This document shows, in pieces, positions 16,885 through 25,754 of a stretch of 64,000 nucleotides of DNA. Within the stretch, counting starts at the first letter, position 1; each line of letters begins with the position of its first letter. This DNA is from Streptomyces sp. TP-A0874. GTDB lineage: Bacteria > Actinomycetota > Actinomycetes > Streptomycetales > Streptomycetaceae. The notes beneath the pieces are model-generated. The model had not been told where the DNA came from. It was given only the letters and a program-made list of their open reading frames with translations, and did no database searches. The position numbers and the translations under genes are program-made. The stretch covers positions 40,603-104,602 of the forward strand of contig NZ_BBZK01000015.1 in assembly GCF_001748085.1 (NCBI RefSeq), in the 5' to 3' direction.

Positions 16885-17029
16885 CGCGCTGGCCGCCTCC
16901 CCGGTCGTCCTCCGGTAGCCGAGCACAGGCCGCCCACTGGGCCTACCGCCGCCGGTTTGGCATGATCGTCCGGTCAGACGTCCGCACCGGACTCGGCCGG
17001 GCCACCGCGCACGGGAGGGAAGGCACCCG

Positions 17030-17971
17030 GTGATTCTCACCGTCACGCTCAACGCAGCACTGGATGTCACCTACCGCGTCCCGCACCTCCGGCCCGCCGC
17101 CTCCCACCGGGTGGCCGAGGTGGTGCAGCGGCCGGGCGGCAAGGGGCTGAACGTCGCCCGCACGCTAGCGGCCCTGGGCCATCGCGCGGTCGTCACCGGC
17201 TTCGCCGGCGGACCCACCGGTGAGGCGGTCCGCGGCATGCTGGCGGAGGCGGCGGCCGACGAGGGCCGCGGCAGGGTGGTGGACGCGCTCACCCCGATCT
17301 CCGGTGCCACCCGCCGCACGCTGGCTGTGGTGGACGCCAGCAGTGGCGAGACCACCCAGCTCAACGAGGCCGGGCCCACCATCACTCCGCAGGAGTGGTC
17401 CGCCTTCCTCGCCGCCTACGAGCTCCAGCTGACGCAGGCCCGGGCGGTGGCACTCTGCGGCAGCCTGCCTCCCGGGCTGCCGGTCGGCAGCTACGCGCAA
17501 CTGGTCCGCTCGGCGCAGAGCGCCGGCGTGCCGGTGCTGCTCGACACCAGCGGCGAACCGCTGCGCCGGGGCATCGCGGCCCGTCCGGACGTGGTCAAAC
17601 CCAACTCAGCGGAGCTGTCCGCCCTCACCGGTTCCACCGAGCCGCTGCGGGCCGCCGGGGACACCCGACGGCGCGGCGCCCGCGCGGTCGCCGCCTCGCT
17701 CGGCGCCGAGGGCATGCTCGCGGTGACCCCGGACGGCAGCTGGCGGGCGGCCCCTCCGCGCCCGCTGCGCGGCAACCCAACCGGGGCGGGCGACTCCGCG
17801 GTCGCCGCGCTGCTGGTCGGACTGGTCGAGGGGGCGCCCTGGCCGGAGCGGCTGGCCCGGGCGGTGGCGCTGTCCGCCGCGACGGTGCTCTCCCCGGCCG
17901 CGGGCGAGTTCGACGCTCCGGCCTACCAGGAGCTGCTGCCGCAGATCTCGGTCAGTCCCTGCTCGGAGTGA
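17030..17971 (+). CDS. PfkB-family hexose-phosphate kinase (1-phosphofructokinase/tagatose-6-P kinase type)
   Basis: A 313-residue ribokinase-superfamily kinase. It begins V-I-L-T-V-T-L-N-A-A-L-D-V-T-Y, has a P-G-G-K-G-L-N-V-A-R motif near residue 40, and the C-terminal N-P-T-G-A-G-D-S catalytic motif with its general base Asp. The subfamily phosphorylates fructose-1-P or tagatose-6-P, and the exact substrate cannot be told here. The GTG at 17030 matches the family start. It lies in the same neighbourhood as nagK/nagA, which fits amino-sugar and hexose use, but it is not in an operon with them. Confidence 0.85.
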   Translation: MILTVTLNAALDVTYRVPHLRPAASHRVAEVVQRPGGKGLNVARTLAALGHRAVVTGFAGGPTGEAVRGMLAEAAADEGRGRVVDALTPISGATRRTLAVVDASSGETTQLNEAGPTITPQEWSAFLAAYELQLTQARAVALCGSLPPGLPVGSYAQLVRSAQSAGVPVLLDTSGEPLRRGIAARPDVVKPNSAELSALTGSTEPLRAAGDTRRRGARAVAASLGAEGMLAVTPDGSWRAAPPRPLRGNPTGAGDSAVAALLVGLVEGAPWPERLARAVALSAATVLSPAAGEFDAPAYQELLPQISVSPCSE

Positions 17972-18024
17972 GCCCCGGCCCGAAGACCGCGGAGGCTGCC
18001 GGAGCCCGTCGGACGGACCCGGGC

Positions 18025-18942
18025 TCAGCCCTGTTCCTCCTTCAGCCACACCTGGTCGAGATTGACCTCGCAGCTGTTGCCCTTCTCACAGGAGAGCTTC
18101 ACGGCGTTGGTGCCCTCGTTGAGGTGGACGATCGACCAGGTCTCGGTCCAGCCGCGGGCCCAGTCGCCCTCCGGGGCGTGGCCGAAGTTCTTCATGCTCA
18201 CCGGCCGGCCGTCCTGCTTGCCGTTGACGGTGAGGGTGAGGTCGGCGTCCTTGCCGGGCACACCGTAGCGGACGTACAGCCGGTAGGAGCCGCCCTCCTC
18301 GACGTCCACCTTCCAGGAGGCGGAGGCGCCCTCGGCGTTCATGTTGGCCACGTACGTGCCGCCCTTGGCCTTGGCGCCCTCGACGTCCGAGGCGACCGAG
18401 GCGGGGCCGTCCAGCCGCAGCGACGCCGCGTCCTGCTTCGGCAGCTCCGGCTTCGGCTCCATGGAGGGCTTCTCGGAGGGCTCCTCCGACACCGTCTCGC
18501 TGGGCGCCGGGCCGCCCCCCGTGTCGTCCGGCCCCTGCTCCTCGGAGTCGCCGTTGGTGAGCATCGCCGCGCCGATGCCGATGACGACGACCGCGACCAC
18601 GGCTATCGCCCCGATGAGCAGCCCCTTGCTGTTGGGGCCGGAGCCCCGGCCGCCGCCGTGTCCGGCGGCGCGCCGCGGGGCGCCGCCCGGCAGGGTCTCC
18701 GGAGCGGCGTAGGTCGGGTTGGCCGGCTGCTGGCCGTAGGGCTGCTGCTGGCCGTACTGGCGCTCGCCGACGCGGGTGGGGCGCTGGTAGGAGGTGCGGG
18801 GGACCCCGGGCTGCTGCGCGGGGCCGCCGTACTGGGATGCCTGGCCCTCACCCGGCCCGCCTTCGCCGCCCTCCGAGCGGTACAGGTAGGCGAACGGGTC
18901 GTCGCTCTCGGGCGTGCCCGAACCATTGTTGCCGGCCGTCAT
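18025..18942 (-). CDS. Membrane-anchored surface protein with C-terminal CBM35-like carbohydrate-binding domain
   Basis: 305 residues. The N-terminal 90 residues are Gln/Gly/Pro/Tyr-rich and cytoplasmic. One hydrophobic segment (LLIGAIAVVAVVVIGIGAA) lies near residue 110, followed by a Pro/Glu/Ser-rich wall-spanning linker. The last roughly 135 residues form a beta-sandwich with G-S-Y-R-L-Y-V-R-Y and L-N-E-G-T-N-A-V-K-L, typical of CBM6/35 modules. It probably binds sugars outside the membrane. I start at the ATG at 18942 (MTAGNN); an alternative start six codons earlier has no better ribosome-binding site. Confidence 0.8.
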   Translation of the reverse strand: MTAGNNGSGTPESDDPFAYLYRSEGGEGGPGEGQASQYGGPAQQPGVPRTSYQRPTRVGERQYGQQQPYGQQPANPTYAAPETLPGGAPRRAAGHGGGRGSGPNSKGLLIGAIAVVAVVVIGIGAAMLTNGDSEEQGPDDTGGGPAPSETVSEEPSEKPSMEPKPELPKQDAASLRLDGPASVASDVEGAKAKGGTYVANMNAEGASASWKVDVEEGGSYRLYVRYGVPGKDADLTLTVNGKQDGRPVSMKNFGHAPEGDWARGWTETWSIVHLNEGTNAVKLSCEKGNSCEVNLDQVWLKEEQG

Positions 18943-19156
18943 CCCTGTCACTCCCAAACTCGTCCCGGACCACCAGTGCCCCCGCGATCCGCATCGCGCC
19001 CGGGCCGCCGCCGGTCCTCCCGAAGGCCCGCGCTGCCCGGCTGGTCACTGCTCATGACCGATTCAGCGTCGACGGTGTACGCCGTCGGCCGAGCCTACCC
19101 GTTCCCGGGCACCGGATCGCACGTACGGCCGGTCCCTGAGAACGGCTGGGGAGCGC

Positions 19157-20797
19157 TCAGCCGGCCCGGCGATGGGACGAGCGGGCGCGGGCCCGCTTCT
19201 CGACGTACATCCGCTGGTCGGCCGATTGCAGCACCTCGTCGGCCGACATGCCGCAGCCGGCCCAGCTGATGCCGAAACTGGCCCCCACCCGCACCGCGCG
19301 GCCCTCGTAGCGGATCGGCGGGATGATGGCGTTGCGCAGCCGGACCGCCAGGTCCTGGGCGTCCGCCCGGCCGAGGCCGTCGGCGAGGACGACGAACTCG
19401 TCGCCGCCGAGCCGGGCCACGGTGTCGCCGTCCCGGACGCCGCTCGCCAGCCGCCGCGCGACCTCGATCAGCACGGCGTCCCCGGTGTGGTGGCCGAACC
19501 GGTCGTTGATCGACTTGAAGCCGTCCAGGTCGCAGAAGAGCACGGCCAGGCCCTTACGGCCGTCGTCCGGCCCGTCCTCGTCCAGGGCCACGGCGTGCAC
19601 GTGTCCGTCGAAGGACGGCAGTCCCGGCAGCGGGGGCTCGCCCGCCTCGCCGTACGCCGACCCGTAGGCGGAGCCGTCGGCACCGGAGACCGCGTAGCCG
19701 TCCCTCTCCGGCGGGAACGGCGGCCGGTCGCAGAGCCTGCTGCTGAGCCGGGAGCGGAGTTCGGCGCTGTTCGGCAGTCCGGTGAGGGAGTCGTGGCTGG
19801 CCCGGTGGGCCAACTGAAGTTCGTGGCGCTTGCGTTCCTCGATGTCCTCGACGTGGGTGAGCAGGAACCGCGGCCCGTCGGCGGTGTCGGCCACCACGGA
19901 GTTGCGCAGGGACACCCAGATGTAGGTGCCGTCCCGGCGGGCGAAGCGCAGTTCGGCCCGGCCCCCCTCGGCGGAGGTGCGCAGCAGGGTGCCGATGTCC
20001 TCGTGGTGTACGAGGTCGGAGAAGGAGTAGCGGCGCATGGCGGCCGCCGGGCGGCCGAGCAGCCGGCAGAGGGCGTCGTTGGCGCGGAGCAGCCTGCCGT
20101 GGTGGTCGCCGCCCATCTCGGCGATGGCCATACCGCTCGGCGCGTACTCGAAGGCCTGCCGGAAGCTCTCCTCGCTCGCCCGCAGCGCCTGCTGCTCGCG
20201 CTCCAGGCGGACCAGCGCCCGCTGCATGTTCGCGCGCAGCCGGGCGTTGCTGATGGCTATCGCCGCCTGGGAGGCGTACATCTGCAACGCCTCGCGGCCC
20301 CACGGGCCGGGCCGGCGGCCGTTGCTCGGCCGGTCGACGGAGATGACGCCGAGCAGTTCGCCGGAGGAGTACATCGGCGCGAACAGCCGGTCCTTGGGGT
20401 GCCACTCGTCGGCGAAGCGCGGGTGCGGGCCACCGCTGTGCCACTGCGGCACGTCGTCATCGTCCAGGACCCAGCCCTCGGTGTGCGGTATGAACCGCAG
20501 TTCACCCCAGCTGACGCCCATGGCGAGGCGGCGGTCCCAGGAGTCGCGTGAGCCCACGCGGCCGGCCATGAGCGACTCGGCGCCCGCGCTGCCGGCCACC
20601 GCGGCGACGACGAGGTCGCCGTCAGGTCGCACCAGGTTGACGGCGGCCAGCCCGTAGTCGAGCCCCTCGACCGCTCCGTCGGCCACGGTCTGCAGGGTGT
20701 CCGCCAGGCTCCGGGCGCTGCTCAGGTCCGCGACAGCACGATGGAGCTGACGCAGCGCCGCAAGACGGACATAGGGTTCCGACTCCTCCGCCTCCAT
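19157..20797 (-). CDS. cdgB: Diguanylate cyclase CdgB (GAF-PAS-GGDEF)
   Basis: 546 residues: GAF domain about 20-175, PAS/PAC about 205-330, GGDEF about 335-540. The catalytic loop is intact (L-G-G-D-E-F), and the inhibitory I-site R-D-G-D sits exactly five residues before it, so both synthesis of cyclic di-GMP and product inhibition are expected. A Gly/Tyr/Asp-rich insertion of about 60 residues splits the early GGDEF domain. Order and neighbours match CdgB of other Streptomyces, where it helps set the BldD-c-di-GMP switch for development. A BldD-like box lies upstream. The ATG at 20797 follows GGGGAGA. Confidence 0.88.
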   Translation of the reverse strand: MEAEESEPYVRLAALRQLHRAVADLSSARSLADTLQTVADGAVEGLDYGLAAVNLVRPDGDLVVAAVAGSAGAESLMAGRVGSRDSWDRRLAMGVSWGELRFIPHTEGWVLDDDDVPQWHSGGPHPRFADEWHPKDRLFAPMYSSGELLGVISVDRPSNGRRPGPWGREALQMYASQAAIAISNARLRANMQRALVRLEREQQALRASEESFRQAFEYAPSGMAIAEMGGDHHGRLLRANDALCRLLGRPAAAMRRYSFSDLVHHEDIGTLLRTSAEGGRAELRFARRDGTYIWVSLRNSVVADTADGPRFLLTHVEDIEERKRHELQLAHRASHDSLTGLPNSAELRSRLSSRLCDRPPFPPERDGYAVSGADGSAYGSAYGEAGEPPLPGLPSFDGHVHAVALDEDGPDDGRKGLAVLFCDLDGFKSINDRFGHHTGDAVLIEVARRLASGVRDGDTVARLGGDEFVVLADGLGRADAQDLAVRLRNAIIPPIRYEGRAVRVGASFGISWAGCGMSADEVLQSADQRMYVEKRARARSSHRRAG

Positions 20798-20884
20798 CGC
20801 CTGTCTCCCCGCTACCTAGAACTACCCCTGGATACATCTCCTCCGAATACCACGAGCCACTGAATCACAGTGCGCTGCCCACCC

Positions 20885-20899
20885 GGTACACAGGGTCAG
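20885..20899. promoter_or_regulatory. Candidate BldD box upstream of cdgB
   Basis: GGTACACAGGGTCAG matches the published BldD pattern (nTnACnCWGnGTnAn) at all conserved positions but the first T. It lies about 90 bp before the cdgB start, in the 320-bp divergent gap 20798-21117. CdgB is a known BldD target in other Streptomyces. Confidence 0.5.
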
Positions 20900-20989
20900 C
20901 AATTACCGCCTGGTGTGATCCATGTCACCTCGTGTTGCTGTGGATTTCCACGAGCCGAACTGTGGCGATTTCGGGTTCTGTCCGACAGG

Positions 20990-21023
20990 GTTCCGCCGGC
21001 CCCGGGGCCCCGGACGGCGGAAC
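20990..21023. repeat. 9-bp inverted repeat GTTCCGCCG/CGGCGGAAC
   Basis: Perfect 9-base arms enclose a GC-rich, itself palindromic loop, 95-128 bp upstream of the flavin reductase start. It could be an operator or a hairpin between the divergent cdgB and reductase genes. Confidence 0.35.
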
Positions 21024-21117
21024 GAGAGGGTTCCCGGGATCGGGACTTCCGGCCTAGATCCCGCCTGGTCCCGAGGCCCGATCCGGGCGGTGGATCGCTG
21101 CCGATAGCGTTCACCGC

Positions 21118-21666
21118 GTGTTGCAGCAGCCCCCTCCCCAGCGCCACACCGATCAGATCCCGCATCCTGGTGGCGTGAGCGAAGACAAGTTCCGCGCCGC
21201 ACTTTCCCGGCTGACCGCCGGGGTGGTGCTGGTGACCGCGCACGACCCCGAGGACGGCGAGGACGTCGGCATGACCGCGACCTCGCTGCTCTCGGTGTCC
21301 CTCGACCCACCACTGGTGCTGGTGAGCGTTCGCAACGGATCGCGGATGGACGACCTGCTGGAGCGGCAACCGCTGTGGGCGGTGTCGATCCTCAGCGGGG
21401 CGCAGCGGCAGGCCGCCGGCTGGTTCGCCATGAAGGGCCGGATCAGCGACCGGCTGCTCTTCGCCGACCTCGCGCACACCCGCGGAGAGGTGGCTGGGGC
21501 TCCACTGGTCGACGGCGCACTGGCGCTACTGGAGTGCCGCACCGAGCAGCGGGTGACGGCGGGCGACCACACCCTGGTGGTGGGACGGGTGCTCACCACC
21601 AGCACACCGCCGGTGGACAGCGGGCCGCTCGCGTACTTCCGGGGCCGCTACCGCGGGCTGGACTGA
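21118..21666 (+). CDS. Flavin reductase-like FMN-binding protein
   Basis: About 182 residues of the split-barrel flavin reductase family: F-R-A-A-L-S-R-L-T-A-G-V-V-L-V-T near the N-terminus, M-T-A-T-S-L-L-S-V-S-L-D-P-P-L-V-L-V-S-V, and a late L-A-Y-F-R-G-R-Y. Such proteins reduce FMN/FAD with NAD(P)H for partner oxygenases. No partner is adjacent. The GTG at 21118 lacks a good ribosome-binding site; the GTG at 21175 would remove 19 uncertain residues and leave the whole domain, so the start is open. Confidence 0.82.
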   Translation: MLQQPPPQRHTDQIPHPGGVSEDKFRAALSRLTAGVVLVTAHDPEDGEDVGMTATSLLSVSLDPPLVLVSVRNGSRMDDLLERQPLWAVSILSGAQRQAAGWFAMKGRISDRLLFADLAHTRGEVAGAPLVDGALALLECRTEQRVTAGDHTLVVGRVLTTSTPPVDSGPLAYFRGRYRGLD

Positions 21667-21678
21667 GCAGCCGGCCGC

Positions 21679-22104
21679 TCACCAGTCGCGGCCGGAGCGC
21701 CCCCGCTTCAGCTCACTGCGCCGCCGCTTGTTCCGCAGCCGACGCTCCACGACCCCCTTCGGCACCTTCCGCGCCTTGCGGGGGGCCGGCGGCGGCGCCG
21801 TCGCCTGGGCCAGCAGGGCCGCCATCCGGACGGCCGCGGCCTCCCGGTTGCGCCACTGGGAGCGATGCTCCGAGGCGCGCACCGTGATGACCCCGTCGAC
21901 CAGCCGGTCCGCCAGCCGCTCCAGCGCACGCTCCCGCCAGACCGGGGGCAGCGACTCGGTCCGCGCCAGGTCGAAACGGAGCTCCACCTGGCTCGAACTG
22001 GTGTTCACGTGCTGGCCGCCGGGCCCGGAGGAGCGGGAGAAACGCCACATGAGCTCCTGCTCGGGGAGCGAAACAGCGCCTCTGATGACGTACGGACCGG
22101 ACAT
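21679..22104 (-). CDS. arfB: Peptidyl-tRNA hydrolase ArfB (release-factor-like ribosome rescue)
   Basis: A 141-residue ArfB/YaeJ protein. The catalytic G-G-Q motif (S-S-G-P-G-G-Q-H-V-N) lies near residue 28, and the C-terminal 40 residues are a basic tail (K-A-R-K-V-P-K...R-R-L-R-N-K-R-R-R) that enters the empty mRNA channel of stalled ribosomes. It releases peptides from non-stop complexes. I use the ATG at 22104 (MSGPYVIRG), which matches the family; the frame runs further upstream. It is convergent with the flavin reductase gene, 12 bp apart. Confidence 0.9.
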   Translation of the reverse strand: MSGPYVIRGAVSLPEQELMWRFSRSSGPGGQHVNTSSSQVELRFDLARTESLPPVWRERALERLADRLVDGVITVRASEHRSQWRNREAAAVRMAALLAQATAPPPAPRKARKVPKGVVERRLRNKRRRSELKRGRSGRDW

Positions 22105-22362
22105 ATGTCCAGGGTCTCGCACCCGCGCCGTCGCGTCACATGCTTTCCCGCCCACGGCGCCCGGCGTGAGACCGGCCCCCGCCAGGGCGCGGCACGGCCG
22201 GCACCGGCCCCGGCCGCGGTGGCAGTTGCGCGGAAATGCCGGAAAGTGGGGTGGAGCTGGAACTGGCCCGACCGGTGGAGGCGTTGGGAGAGTTGACGGG
22301 GACTCCGGCCCCGTCGTCGAAGCCCAACACGCCAGCGCAGGAACTCAAGAAGGGGACATCCC

Positions 22363-22938
22363 ATGCCTGTAAGCCTGTCCAAGGGCGGCAACGTCTCGCT
22401 CACCAAGGAGGCACCGGGCCTTTCCGCCGTCACCGTCGGCCTGGGGTGGGACGTCCGCACCACCACCGGCACCGACTTCGACCTGGACGCCAGCGCCATC
22501 GCGGTGGACGCCAGCGCCCAGGTCGTCTCCGACAGCCACTTCGTCTTCTTCAACAACAAGTCCACGCCCGACCAGACCATCGTGCACACGGGCGACAACC
22601 TGACCGGCGCCGGCGAGGGCGACGACGAGCAGATCAACGTCAACCTGACCGGGCTGCCCAGCGAGGTCGACAAGATCGTCTTCCCGGTCTCGATCTACGA
22701 CGCCGAGAGCCGCAGCCAGAACTTCGGCCAGGTGCGGAACGCCTACATCCGAGTGATCAACCAGGGCGACGGCAGCGAGATCGCGCGCTACGACCTGAGC
22801 GAGGACGCCGCGACCGAGACCGCCATGGTCTTCGGCGAGCTGTACCGGCACGGCGCGGAGTGGAAGTTCCGTGCGGTCGGCCAGGGTTACGCCTCCGGCC
22901 TGAGCGGCATCGCCCAGGACTTCGGCGTCAACGTCTGA
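22363..22938 (+). CDS. TerD-family calcium-binding stress protein
   Basis: A 191-residue TerD-domain protein of standard length, beginning M-P-V-S-L-S-K-G-G-N-V-S-L-T-K-E-A-P-G-L. It has a G-W-D-V-R...D-F-D-L-D-A-S-A segment and the acidic D-D-E-Q-I-N-V-N-L motif for Ca2+ binding. Streptomyces has several paralogues that affect stress tolerance and development through calcium, so I give no specific symbol. The ATG at 22363 sits six bases after AAGGGGA. It is divergent from arfB. The following 324 bp hold no gene but a tandem repeat. Confidence 0.92.
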   Translation: MPVSLSKGGNVSLTKEAPGLSAVTVGLGWDVRTTTGTDFDLDASAIAVDASAQVVSDSHFVFFNNKSTPDQTIVHTGDNLTGAGEGDDEQINVNLTGLPSEVDKIVFPVSIYDAESRSQNFGQVRNAYIRVINQGDGSEIARYDLSEDAATETAMVFGELYRHGAEWKFRAVGQGYASGLSGIAQDFGVNV

Positions 22939-23000
22939 GTCGGCGACAGGCACGCCCCCAGCCGCCCGGCCCGGCCGCGAGCCCGGCACGGGCGGCGCGG

Positions 23001-23048
23001 TGTGCCGGTGTGCCGGTACGCCGGTACGCCGGTACGCCGGTACGCCGA
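23001..23048. repeat. Six tandem copies of an 8-bp unit (TACGCCGG)
   Basis: Two TGTGCCGG units are followed by four TACGCCGG units (the last slightly changed) after the TerD gene. The gap 22939-23262 otherwise shows nothing but the mscR promoter region. The repeat may be slippage-prone. An 8-bp unit is not a multiple of three, which argues against a coding role. Confidence 0.75.
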
Positions 23049-23262
23049 ACGGCACCGGTTGACGACCGGCGCACCGACCGGACGCACCGGCCGACGGCGG
23101 CGCTCACCGGCCGACCTGCGGGTCCGCCCCGCCCACCACCTCCGCCGACTCATCGACCGGGCAGAGGATCGGATATTGGACGCCGGACGCCATACGTACG
23201 AGAGTGGACCTGCTACCGGCCGCCCGGCGGAAGCTCGGAGAGATGAAGGAAGGGCTGTCTAC

Positions 23263-24348
23263 ATGGCACAGGAAGTCCGTGGCGTCGTGGCTCCCGGCAA
23301 AGGTGAGCGGGTGCAGGTCCAGACGATCGTCGTACCGGACCCGGGGCCGGGCGAGGCGGTGGTGAAGGTGCAGGCCTGCGGTGTGTGCCACACCGACCTG
23401 CACTACCGGGAGGGCGGGATCAACGACGAGTTCCCGTTCCTGCTCGGGCACGAGGCCGCCGGCGTCGTGGAGTCCGTCGGTGAGGGCGTCACCGATGTGG
23501 CCCCGGGTGACTACGTGATCCTCAACTGGCGTGCGGTGTGCGGTCAGTGCCGGGCCTGCAAGCGTGGTCGGCCCTGGTACTGCTTCAGCACCCACAACGC
23601 CTCCCAGCCGATGACGCTGACCGACGGCACCCCGCTCTCTCCGGCGCTGGGGATCGGTGCGTTCGCGGAGAAGACGCTGGTGGCGGCCGGGCAGTGCACC
23701 AAGGTCGACCCGGCGGCCTCCCCGGCCGCCGCCGGTCTGCTGGGCTGCGGGGTGATGGCCGGGCTCGGCGCGGCGATCAACACCGGCAACGTGGGCCGGG
23801 GCGACTCGGTCGCGGTCATCGGCTGCGGTGGGGTGGGCAACGCGGCGATCGCCGGCGCCCGGCTCGCGGGCGCGGCCCGGATCATCGCGGTGGATCTGGA
23901 GGACCGGAAGCTGGAGCTGGCCCGCTCGCTGGGCGCCACGCACACGGTCAACAGTCGCACCTCGGACGCCGTGGAGGGCATCCGGGAGCTGACCGGAGGC
24001 TTCGGTGCCGACGTGGTCATCGACGCGGTCGGCCGCCCGGAGACCTACGAGCAGGCCTTCTACGCCCGCGACCTGGCCGGCACCGTCGTCCTGGTCGGGG
24101 TGCCGACGCCGGAGATGAAGCTGGAGCTGCCGCTGCTGGACGTCTTCGGCCGCGGTGGTTCCCTGAAGTCCTCCTGGTACGGGGACTGCCTGCCGGAACG
24201 GGACTTCCCGATGCTGATCGACCTCTACCAGCAGGGCCGACTCGACCTCGACGCCTTCGTCAGCGAGACCATCGCCCTGGACCAGGTGGAGGAAGCCTTC
24301 GACAAGATGCAGCGAGGCGACGTGCTCCGTTCGGTGGTGATGCTGTGA
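23263..24348 (+). CDS. mscR: S-(hydroxymethyl)mycothiol dehydrogenase
   Basis: A 361-residue zinc-dependent class III alcohol dehydrogenase, the exact size of mycobacterial MscR. The catalytic zinc site is C-G-V-C-H-T-D plus G-H-E-A-A-G; the structural zinc site is C-G-Q-C-R-A-C-K-R-G-R-P-W-Y-C; the NAD fold carries G-C-G-G-V-G. It oxidises the formaldehyde-mycothiol adduct. The ATG at 23263 begins MAQEVRG after AGGAAGGG. The stop overlaps the next gene (TGATG), so the two are one operon. Confidence 0.9.
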   Translation: MAQEVRGVVAPGKGERVQVQTIVVPDPGPGEAVVKVQACGVCHTDLHYREGGINDEFPFLLGHEAAGVVESVGEGVTDVAPGDYVILNWRAVCGQCRACKRGRPWYCFSTHNASQPMTLTDGTPLSPALGIGAFAEKTLVAAGQCTKVDPAASPAAAGLLGCGVMAGLGAAINTGNVGRGDSVAVIGCGGVGNAAIAGARLAGAARIIAVDLEDRKLELARSLGATHTVNSRTSDAVEGIRELTGGFGADVVIDAVGRPETYEQAFYARDLAGTVVLVGVPTPEMKLELPLLDVFGRGGSLKSSWYGDCLPERDFPMLIDLYQQGRLDLDAFVSETIALDQVEEAFDKMQRGDVLRSVVML

Positions 24349-24980
24349 TGTCGGCCGTCCGTATCGACCACCTGGTCACCTCCGGCACGTTCTCGCTGGA
24401 CGGCGGCACCTGGGAGGTCGACAACAACGTCTGGCTGGTCGGCGACGACCACGAGGTCTACGTCATCGACGCCGCACACGACGCGGACGCGATCATCGCC
24501 GCGATCGGCGACCGCCGACTCCTCGGCATCATCTGCACCCACGGGCACGACGACCACATCGACGCCGCCCCCGAGGTGGCCGACCGGACCGGCGCCCCGA
24601 TCCTGCTGCACCCGGACGACATGGTGCTGTGGGAGATGAAGCATCCGGACCGCAAGCCGGACGGGGCGCTGACCGACGGCGAGGTGGTGGCCGTCGGCGG
24701 CGTCGAACTGCGGGTACTGCACACCCCCGGGCACAGCGTGGGCGCTGTCTGCCTGTACGCACCGGAGCTGGGCACCCTCTTCTCCGGCGACACCCTCTTC
24801 CAGGGTGGGCCGGGGGCGACCGGCCGCTCGTACTCGTCGTTCCCGACGATCATCGACTCCATCCGGCAGCGGCTGCTCACCCTGCCGCCGGAGACCGTCG
24901 TACGCACCGGCCACGGGGACTCGACCACCATCGGGGCCGAGGCCCCGCACCTGGACGAGTGGATCGCCCGCGGCCACTGA
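24348..24980 (+). CDS. Metallo-beta-lactamase-fold hydrolase, partner of MscR
   Basis: A 210-residue MBL-fold protein with the metal motif T-H-G-H-D-D-H-I-D, then H-T-P-G-H-S and F-S-G-D-T-L. It is the glyoxalase-II-like protein that regularly follows mscR in actinobacteria, and it probably hydrolyses an S-formyl- or other S-acyl-mycothiol thioester. The ATG at 24348 overlaps the mscR stop by one base. The gene ends three bases before a MITE-like element, which marks the edge of the conserved region. Confidence 0.87.
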   Translation: MSAVRIDHLVTSGTFSLDGGTWEVDNNVWLVGDDHEVYVIDAAHDADAIIAAIGDRRLLGIICTHGHDDHIDAAPEVADRTGAPILLHPDDMVLWEMKHPDRKPDGALTDGEVVAVGGVELRVLHTPGHSVGAVCLYAPELGTLFSGDTLFQGGPGATGRSYSSFPTIIDSIRQRLLTLPPETVVRTGHGDSTTIGAEAPHLDEWIARGH

Positions 24981-24983
24981 CAG

Positions 24984-25145
24984 AGGGTTGTCCCGTAATC
25001 CCCGGTGGATCAGCGCACGACGGCAGATGCGGTACATCGCAAGGCGGAGGGACGTCCCGATACTGGGCGTATCAGGATGTTCCGACAACGCGGCGAGGTG
25101 CCGCAGCTGTCGTCGTGCGCCCACCGGGGATTGCGGGACAACCCT
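24984..25145. mobile_element. 162-bp MITE-like element with AGGGTTGTCCCG terminal inverted repeats
   Basis: The left end AGGGTTGTCCCGTAATCCCC and the right end (complement AGGGTTGTCCCGCAATCCCC) form inverted repeats of about 25 bp with two differences. The interior contains no credible gene. The size, ends and TA-containing right flank fit a non-autonomous element mobilised by a Tc1/IS630-like transposase. It shares its AGGGTTGTC ends with the palindrome at 3924-3976. It sits between the core genes and the biosynthetic region. Confidence 0.65.
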
Positions 25146-25232
25146 AAGCGGGGTCCTGTTCGGGGGGAGCGCCCGCTCCCCCCGAACAGGACCGCCCGCG
25201 TCCCTCGCTCCGCCGCATGACACCATCGCCGG

Positions 25233-25730
25233 GTGATCGACCTCGGCTACGGGCTCTCCCGCCGCTTCCCCGACCCACCGCAGACGGACTACCGGACCGC
25301 CGACGTCCGGGCGCTGCGGCACGACCTCTTCTGCGGCGACGTCTACCTCGCCGACACCGAGACGGACCGGGAGCTGTCCACAGCCTGGGGATGGGTGCCG
25401 GTGCTCGACTTCGCCTGGGCGCTCTGCGACATCGTCGAACAACTGGACCGCGACCCGCTGGGCAGCCGCTCGCACCTCGCGCAGCACGCCGAGTTCGACT
25501 TCACCGAGTCCACCGACCGGCTGCGCTTCACCCGGCGCTTCGGCTGGGTGGAGATCACCGCCGACTGGACCGGGGCCGACGAACCGCCGCTCACGGTGAA
25601 CCACGGGGCGCTGCGCCGGGAGGCCCGCGACTTCCTGCACGACCTGATCGCCGACCTCACCGATATGCACGAGGGGCTGGGCGACAACCCGGCCCTCTGG
25701 CAGCTCCAGGCCCGCTTCCCCCGCGTCTGA
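25233..25730 (+). CDS. Uncharacterised conserved protein
   Basis: A 165-residue soluble acidic protein from a GTG at 25233. It contains V-L-D-F-A-W-A-L-C-D-I-V, then a beta-rich stretch (A-E-F-D-F-T-E-S-T-D-R-L-R-F-T-R-R-F) and a helical end (A-R-D-F-L-H-D-L-I-A-D-L). I do not recognise a named family. Similar unannotated proteins are common in Streptomyces. Codon use is normal and the frame is clean, so I take it as a real gene. It stands alone at the left edge of the accessory region. Confidence 0.6.
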   Translation: MIDLGYGLSRRFPDPPQTDYRTADVRALRHDLFCGDVYLADTETDRELSTAWGWVPVLDFAWALCDIVEQLDRDPLGSRSHLAQHAEFDFTESTDRLRFTRRFGWVEITADWTGADEPPLTVNHGALRREARDFLHDLIADLTDMHEGLGDNPALWQLQARFPRV

Positions 25731-25754
25731 GGCGCCTCTTCGATCAGGGGAGGT

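Noticed and set aside
17395..19269. A 624-codon plus-strand frame running through the PfkB gene and opposite the CBM protein
   Set aside because: It crosses the end of a real gene in another frame and lies antisense to a protein with a membrane span and CBM fold. Composition is that of a shadow frame.
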